Part shown: in pieces, positions 59,993 to 64,000 of the stretch | Layout of the letters: every line of letters starts with the position of its first letter | Position numbering within the stretch: position 1 is the first letter of the stretch | Origin: Streptomyces roseolus | Lineage (GTDB): Bacteria > Actinomycetota > Actinomycetes > Streptomycetales > Streptomycetaceae | DNA: 64,000 bases | Direction of reading: 5' to 3' | Assembly (NCBI RefSeq): GCF_014649855.1 | Contig: NZ_BMTV01000019.1 | Location: 62,001 to 126,000 of the forward strand | Program-made: the position numbers and the translations under genes | Notes under the pieces: generated by a model | Database searches by the model: none | The model's input: only the letters and a program-made list of their open reading frames with translations | What the model was told of the DNA's origin: nothing

Positions 59993-61444
59993 GTGACGTC
60001 TCGAAAGCCCGATGAACCATTGGCGCGCAACTCCAGACTCCGCCTCGTCCGTCCGCGCTCGCTGGCCACCGCACGGCGGGCCGCGACGACGCGCCGCACC
60101 CGGCCTGCCCCGAGGCCGCCCGAGGGCACGCCGCCCCGCGCGGAACTGGCCCGCCAGGCCAGACTCGTCCTCGCCGACGCCGTGCGGATCGCCCGCTGGG
60201 CCGCCGCCCCCCGCGGCCCCCGGCCGGGCCCGCGCGCGGCGACGGCCCCGCCGTCCTCCGCTTCCGTCGCCGGCGCCGCCCCCGCCCCGAGCGCGACGAC
60301 CGCCGAACAGGCCGCCGCCGAACTCGACCTGACGCCGGATCGGGTCCGGGCCGGCTGGGACCGGGCCCGGCTCGCCGGCCTCGTCGAGCTGCACGGCGCC
60401 ACCGTCCGTCCCGGCTGGCGGCTCCAGGCCTGGGACCGGGACGACTCCGCCGTGCTCCGCGGCTGGGTCGCGCTCCTCGACGCCTGGTCGCTCGTCCACC
60501 CCGCCCCCGAGGGCGTCGCGCCCGGCGCGGTCGCCGAGGTCGTGGAGGCCGTGCCGCAGGTCCTGTCACTGCTCCAGCTCTCCCAGGGCCCCGTCCTCGT
60601 CCCCGTCCTCCTCGACCTCCTCGGCCAGCGCGTCGACGAACTCCGCGAGGAGCGCTGCGAGGTGCCCGGCGACGGTGCGCCCGCGCACCCCGCGCCGCCC
60701 GCCGAGCGGCTGCCCGCCCTGCTCGACTGGGCCCTCGAGGGCCTCGCCGAGGTCGGCGCGCTCACCCTGGACGGGGAGGACGGCCCGGAGGGACGCCACG
60801 CGACCCTGACCCCGCTCGGCAACTGGGCGGTGTGGGTCAAGCTGGAGCAGATCTGCGTGGCCGCGCAGAGCCCCGCCGGCAACATCGAGCAGTCCGCCGC
60901 CGACATGCTCCGCGGCTGCGCCCGGCTCACCCCGGGACCGGCCCGCGACGAGTACCGCGCGTGGCTCGCCGCCCGCCCGCTGGCCGGCGCGGTCGCCGAG
61001 CTCCTCGCCGCCGCGCGCGGCGAGGACGCCCTGCTGCGCGGCCTCGCCTTCGAGGCGCTGCGGGTCGTCGGCGCCCCCGCCGAGGCGGAGGTCCGCGCCG
61101 CGGTCGCCGAGCCCTCACTGCGCCCGTACGCGCTGCTGTGGCTCGCCGAGTACGAGGGCACCGACCCCGACGACGCGCAGGAGGTCCTCACCCGCGAGGA
61201 GGCGACCTGGCTCTGGGTGGACACCGCGGCCGCCGTCGCCGACCACGGGGAGAGCGAGCTGCTGGTGCGGCACCTGGACTCGGCCGTGCAGGGCACCGTG
61301 CCCGCCCTCCTGGAGGAGGTCAGGGCGGTGGGCCACCCGAGGACCGTCCAGGTGCTCGTGGCCCTCGCCGCCGCCCACCCCGACCCGGCCCTGGCCAAGG
61401 CGGTCCGCCGCGCCGCCTTCCAGGTCCACACCGGCACGGTCTGA
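59993..61444 (+). CDS. Conserved hypothetical protein, paralogue of the 13157 gene
   Basis: 483 residues from GTG 59993, nearly the same length as its 482-residue paralogue. Basic head (NSRLRLVRPRSLATARRAATTRR), then LADAVRIARWA, a disordered Pro/Ala stretch (about 75-105), a winged-helix-like piece (TTAEQAAAELDLTPDRVRAGWDRARLAGLVEL), LTPLGNWAVWVKLE and Ala-rich helical repeats (VVGAPAEAEVRAAVAEPSLRPYALLWLAEYEG), ending HPDPALAKAVRRAAF. The function is unknown. The other copy is acidic, this one starts basic. Confidence 0.75.
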   Translation: MTSRKPDEPLARNSRLRLVRPRSLATARRAATTRRTRPAPRPPEGTPPRAELARQARLVLADAVRIARWAAAPRGPRPGPRAATAPPSSASVAGAAPAPSATTAEQAAAELDLTPDRVRAGWDRARLAGLVELHGATVRPGWRLQAWDRDDSAVLRGWVALLDAWSLVHPAPEGVAPGAVAEVVEAVPQVLSLLQLSQGPVLVPVLLDLLGQRVDELREERCEVPGDGAPAHPAPPAERLPALLDWALEGLAEVGALTLDGEDGPEGRHATLTPLGNWAVWVKLEQICVAAQSPAGNIEQSAADMLRGCARLTPGPARDEYRAWLAARPLAGAVAELLAAARGEDALLRGLAFEALRVVGAPAEAEVRAAVAEPSLRPYALLWLAEYEGTDPDDAQEVLTREEATWLWVDTAAAVADHGESELLVRHLDSAVQGTVPALLEEVRAVGHPRTVQVLVALAAAHPDPALAKAVRRAAFQVHTGTV

Positions 61445-61457
61445 CGCCGCCCGGCCC

Positions 61458-61483
61458 GGCGGGCGCCGCTTCCGGCGCCCGCC
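61458..61483. terminator. Bidirectional terminator between 59993 gene and VOC gene
   Basis: Arms 61458-61468 and 61473-61483 pair perfectly over 11 bases (GGCGGGCGCCG) with loop CTTC. Confidence 0.75.
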
Positions 61484-61498
61484 CGCCGTGCTCCCGGG

Positions 61499-61900
61499 TC
61501 AGCCGGCCCCGCCGGGCGCGTACGTCCCGAAGCTCCAGACGTTGCCCTCGCCGTCGCGGGCCATGTAGTCGCGGGAGCCGTAGTCCTGGTCCGTGGGCGG
61601 CATCAGGATCTCCACGCCGTGGGCGACGGCGCGGGCGTGGTGCTCGTCGACGTCGCGGACCCGGACGTGGACGCCCACCGGACCGGATCCGGCCATCAGC
61701 TTGTCGAACGCGCTGCCGGTGCCCGAGCTGCCGAGCATCACCGTCCCGTTCCCGTACGACAGCTCGGCGTGGGCCACCAGGCCGTCCTCGCCCTCGTACA
61801 CCGCGGTGGCGGTGAACCCGAAGGCCTCCGTGAGCAGCGTGATCGCGGCTTTGGCGTCCCGGTACGTCAGCGCCGGACAGATGTCGGGTGCCTCGGACAT
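61499..61900 (-). CDS. VOC (glyoxalase/bleomycin-resistance) family protein
   Basis: 133 residues from ATG 61900 (MSEAPD), with AGGGAG about ten bases upstream; GTG 61909 is an alternative. Two beta-alpha-beta-beta-beta modules: CPALTYRDAKAAITLLTEAFGF and GVHVRVRDVDEHHARAVAHGVEIL, ending DPEGNVWSFGTY-like GEGNVWSFGTYAP. The family includes glyoxalases, dioxygenases and drug-binding proteins; the activity is not assignable here. Confidence 0.87.
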   Translation of the reverse strand: MSEAPDICPALTYRDAKAAITLLTEAFGFTATAVYEGEDGLVAHAELSYGNGTVMLGSSGTGSAFDKLMAGSGPVGVHVRVRDVDEHHARAVAHGVEILMPPTDQDYGSRDYMARDGEGNVWSFGTYAPGGAG

Positions 61901-61976
61901 CCCGCTCACTCCCTCTCGTTCGACGCCGCTCGGCCAGATGTGACCTGTGACACAGTCTCGCAGTCGGTGCCGACCG

Positions 61977-62870
61977 TCAGCGGAAGGTGTTGCACCGGGC
62001 CATGTCGCCGGTCCGGTAGCCCGTGTGGAACCACTGCCGGCGCTGCTCCGCCGAGCCGTGCGTCCAGGTCTCCGGGGTCACCCGGCCCTGGAAGCGCTCC
62101 TGGATGCGGTCGTCGCCGACGGCCGCCGCCGCGTCCAGGCCGTCCCGGATGTCGGCGTCGTCGAGCCGGGTGAGCAGCGGTCGCCCGGTGGACTCGTCGG
62201 GGGTGGTCGTCGCGTGCCGGGCCCACACGCCCGCGTAGCAGTCCGCCTGGAGCTCGACGCGGACCGCGTGGGAGTCCGCCCCGGTCCGCCCGTCCTGGGC
62301 GCGGCCGAGCGTCCCCATCAGGTTCTGGACGTGGTGGCCGTACTCGTGGGCCACCACGTACGCCTGGGCGAAGGGGCCGCCGCCGGCGCCGAACTTCGTC
62401 CGCAGCTCCTCGAAGAAGCCCAGGTCCAGATAGACCTTCCGGTCGCCGGGGCAGTAGAACGGCCCGACCGCCGAGCTCGCCGCGCCGCACGCCGTGCTCA
62501 CCTGCCGGCTGAAGAGGACGGTGGAGGCGGGGACGTAGGTGCCGCCCCGGCGCGCGTACTCGCCGCGCCAGTAGTCCTGGAGGCTGTTGACCACGGCCAC
62601 GGTCCGGCAGTCCTGCCGGCTGTTGGCGTCCGCTCCGGTCCGGCAGTCCCGGCTCACCTGCGCCGCGGAGGAGGAGCTGGCCGCGGGCGCGTCCTCGTCG
62701 CCGCCGGAGAGCCCGAGCTGGTCGGGGCCGACGCCGAAGAACACGCCGAGGACCAGGGCGATGAAGCCGATGATCCCGCCGCCGACGGTGGCCCTCCCGC
62801 CCGGGATGCGGCTGCCGCGCACGTCCTTCACCTCGGAGGTGTCCAGACGGGCGTCGTCGTCGAACTGCAC
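61977..62870 (-). CDS. Neutral zinc metallopeptidase (YpfJ family)
   Basis: 297 residues from GTG 62870 with GGAGGTGG upstream. One membrane helix (GGGIIGFIALVLGVFFGVGP) places the rest outside. The zinc motif is VVAHEYGHHVQNLMG, with the third ligand in VRVELQADCYAGVWA. Cysteines in SRDCRTG, RQDCRTV, STACGAA and FYCPGD could form disulfides. Family function is poorly known. Confidence 0.9.
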   Translation of the reverse strand: MQFDDDARLDTSEVKDVRGSRIPGGRATVGGGIIGFIALVLGVFFGVGPDQLGLSGGDEDAPAASSSSAAQVSRDCRTGADANSRQDCRTVAVVNSLQDYWRGEYARRGGTYVPASTVLFSRQVSTACGAASSAVGPFYCPGDRKVYLDLGFFEELRTKFGAGGGPFAQAYVVAHEYGHHVQNLMGTLGRAQDGRTGADSHAVRVELQADCYAGVWARHATTTPDESTGRPLLTRLDDADIRDGLDAAAAVGDDRIQERFQGRVTPETWTHGSAEQRRQWFHTGYRTGDMARCNTFR

Positions 62871-63044
62871 GGTCCACCTCCGCGTCGCCGCGGCGGCCGG
62901 ACCGCCGCCCTCCGCCGAGTATCGACCGATCTCGACAGATCCGCTCTTTTTGGAGAGGAATCGGGCGATCAGATGGGTAAGGAGAGAAAGGTCCCTTCCG
63001 TCCTCCGTCGCCCGTGTGGCCGAAAACCAGTTGCATCAGCCCGT

Positions 63045-63083
63045 TAGACTGGCCGCATGGCCGTTCTCCTCTGGGTGCATTAG
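63045..63083 (+). CDS. Probable leaderless 8-codon leader ORF ahead of ABC-F gene
   Basis: TAGACT (63045-63050) is a -10 box followed, six bases later, by an ATG at 63057 that opens MAVLLWVH and stops at TAG 63081-63083. Transcription from this promoter would start at or next to the ATG. The ABC-F gene begins 63 bases after the stop. Short ORFs before ABC-F genes can sense stalled ribosomes, so this is a candidate regulatory leader; it could also be chance. Confidence 0.45.
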
Positions 63084-63146
63084 CGGCGCCGACGCCCGCC
63101 ACCAGCCGTCTCTTCCGCCGTCTTCCCACCGCCCTGGAGTCTGTCC

Positions 63147-64000
63147 GTGATCACCGCTTCCGGCATCGAGCTGCGCGCCGGCGCCCGCATCCTCATCGAG
63201 AACGCTTCCTTCCGCGTCGCCAAGGGCGACCGCATCGGGCTGGTCGGCCGCAACGGCGCCGGCAAGACCACCCTCACCAAGTGCCTGGCCGGCGAGGGCC
63301 AGCCCGCGGGCGGCACCATCACCCGCTCCGGCGAGGTCGGCTACCTCCCCCAGGACCCGCGCACCGGCGACCTCGACGTGCTCGCCCGCGACCGCGTCCT
63401 CTCCGCCCGCGGCCTCGACGTGCTCCTCCGCAAGATGCGGCAGAACGAGGAGCGGATCGCGAACGGCTCCGGCGCCACCCGCGAGAAGGCCCTCAAGCAG
63501 TACGAGCGCCAGGAGACCGAGTTCCTCACCAAGGGCGGGTACGCCGCCGAGGCCGAGGCCGCCACCATCGCGGCCGCCCTCGGACTGCCCGACCGGGTCC
63601 TCGGCCAGCCGCTGCACACCCTCTCCGGCGGTCAGCGCCGCCGCATCGAGCTCGCCCGGATCCTCTTCTCGGACGCCGACACGCTCCTCCTCGACGAGCC
63701 GACGAACCACCTCGACGCCGACTCGATCGTCTGGCTGCGGGACTACCTGAAGAGCTACCGCGGCGGCTTCATCGTCATCTCCCACGACGTCGACCTGGTC
63801 GAGACCGTCGTCAACAAGGTCTTCTACCTGGACGCCAACCGCTCCACGATCGACGTCTACAACATGGGCTGGAAGCTCTACCAGCAGCAGCGCGAGGCCG
63901 ACGAGAAGCGCCGCAAGCGCGAGCGCCAGAACGCCGAGAAGAAGGCCGCCGCCCTCAACTCGCAGGCCGACAAGATGCGCGCCAAGGCCACCAAGACGGT
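63147..64000 (+). CDS. ABC-F family ATP-binding protein (3' end outside window)
   Basis: First 284 residues; the frame is still open at the window edge. GTG 63147 follows GGAG by eight bases. The first nucleotide-binding domain is complete: Walker A GLVGRNGAGKTTLTK, signature LSGGQRRRIELARIL, Walker B TLLLDEPTNHLDADS and ISHDVDLVE. Then comes the highly charged linker (READEKRRKRERQNAEKKAAALNSQADKMRAKATK) that reaches into the ribosome in ABC-F proteins. There are no membrane segments, so it acts on the ribosome rather than in transport. Confidence 0.93.
   Translation, partial: MITASGIELRAGARILIENASFRVAKGDRIGLVGRNGAGKTTLTKCLAGEGQPAGGTITRSGEVGYLPQDPRTGDLDVLARDRVLSARGLDVLLRKMRQNEERIANGSGATREKALKQYERQETEFLTKGGYAAEAEAATIAAALGLPDRVLGQPLHTLSGGQRRRIELARILFSDADTLLLDEPTNHLDADSIVWLRDYLKSYRGGFIVISHDVDLVETVVNKVFYLDANRSTIDVYNMGWKLYQQQREADEKRRKRERQNAEKKAAALNSQADKMRAKATKT

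Noticed and set aside
63036..63785. 249-residue minus-strand open frame
   Set aside because: It is the antisense shadow of the ABC-F gene, whose plus frame has all motifs.

Overview
The window is chromosomal DNA of a Streptomyces or close relative. GC is very high, most codons end in G or C, GTG starts and 1- to 8-base gene overlaps are common, and the gene families are typical of the genus: a suf operon with a Rieske protein, TerD, tandem SpoIIE/RsbU phosphatases, an LAETG surface protein and a PitH/cobalamin block. Gene content resembles two parts of the S. coelicolor chromosome (near dapD/suf and near pitH2/cob); that comparison is from memory. I saw no rRNA, tRNA, CRISPR array, prophage or insertion sequence.

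Layout. 1-5399 is the suf iron-sulfur operon (sufB is cut by the window edge), closed by a perfect 31-bp inverted repeat. 5463-13000 holds a membrane protein, an SMR efflux pump with its TetR regulator, dapD, a small exported peptide, a dapA paralogue, a GNAT enzyme, a monooxygenase behind a SoxR-like box, and a large secreted nuclease. 13157-21403 holds a hypothetical protein with a paralogue at the far end of the window, a Tat-exported PhoX phosphatase behind a PHO box, a GntR regulator with ACC deaminase, a double TerD protein, an AraC regulator and a DUF3052 protein. 21424-35854 holds a uronate dehydrogenase-like gene, a TIM-barrel-like hypothetical, a cytosine-deaminase-like amidohydrolase, a coupled MFS-RsbU-SpoIIE operon next to a 45-bp tandem repeat, a penicillin-binding protein, and an IclR regulator divergent from an alpha-ketoglutarate semialdehyde dehydrogenase. 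35862-42289 holds a frameshifted dehydrogenase remnant, a DsbA-like protein, two class V aminotransferases, a MarR regulator with an old-yellow enzyme, and an amidohydrolase. 42353-45846 is an iron-box-controlled siderophore accessory cluster. 46097-56595 is an LAETG protein and cobalamin genes, with a B12 riboswitch ahead of cobD-cobQ. 56891-64000 holds a PHO-box-controlled phosphate transporter, an alpha/beta hydrolase, the second paralogue, a VOC protein, a zinc metallopeptidase and a truncated ABC-F gene with a short leader ORF.

How the parts connect. The most interesting signals are regulatory. A 16-bp palindrome, GTTCAT-N4-GTGAAC, lies in two divergent promoters 12 kb apart, one of which contains an IclR gene; the flanking enzymes (uronate dehydrogenase-like and alpha-ketoglutarate semialdehyde dehydrogenase) are the first and last steps of oxidative uronate breakdown. 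PHO-box-like 11-bp direct repeats precede PhoX, the Pit transporter and possibly the nuclease, suggesting a scattered phosphate-scavenging set. Several genes appear to be leaderless, with a TANNNT -10 box six to eight bases ahead of the start codon.
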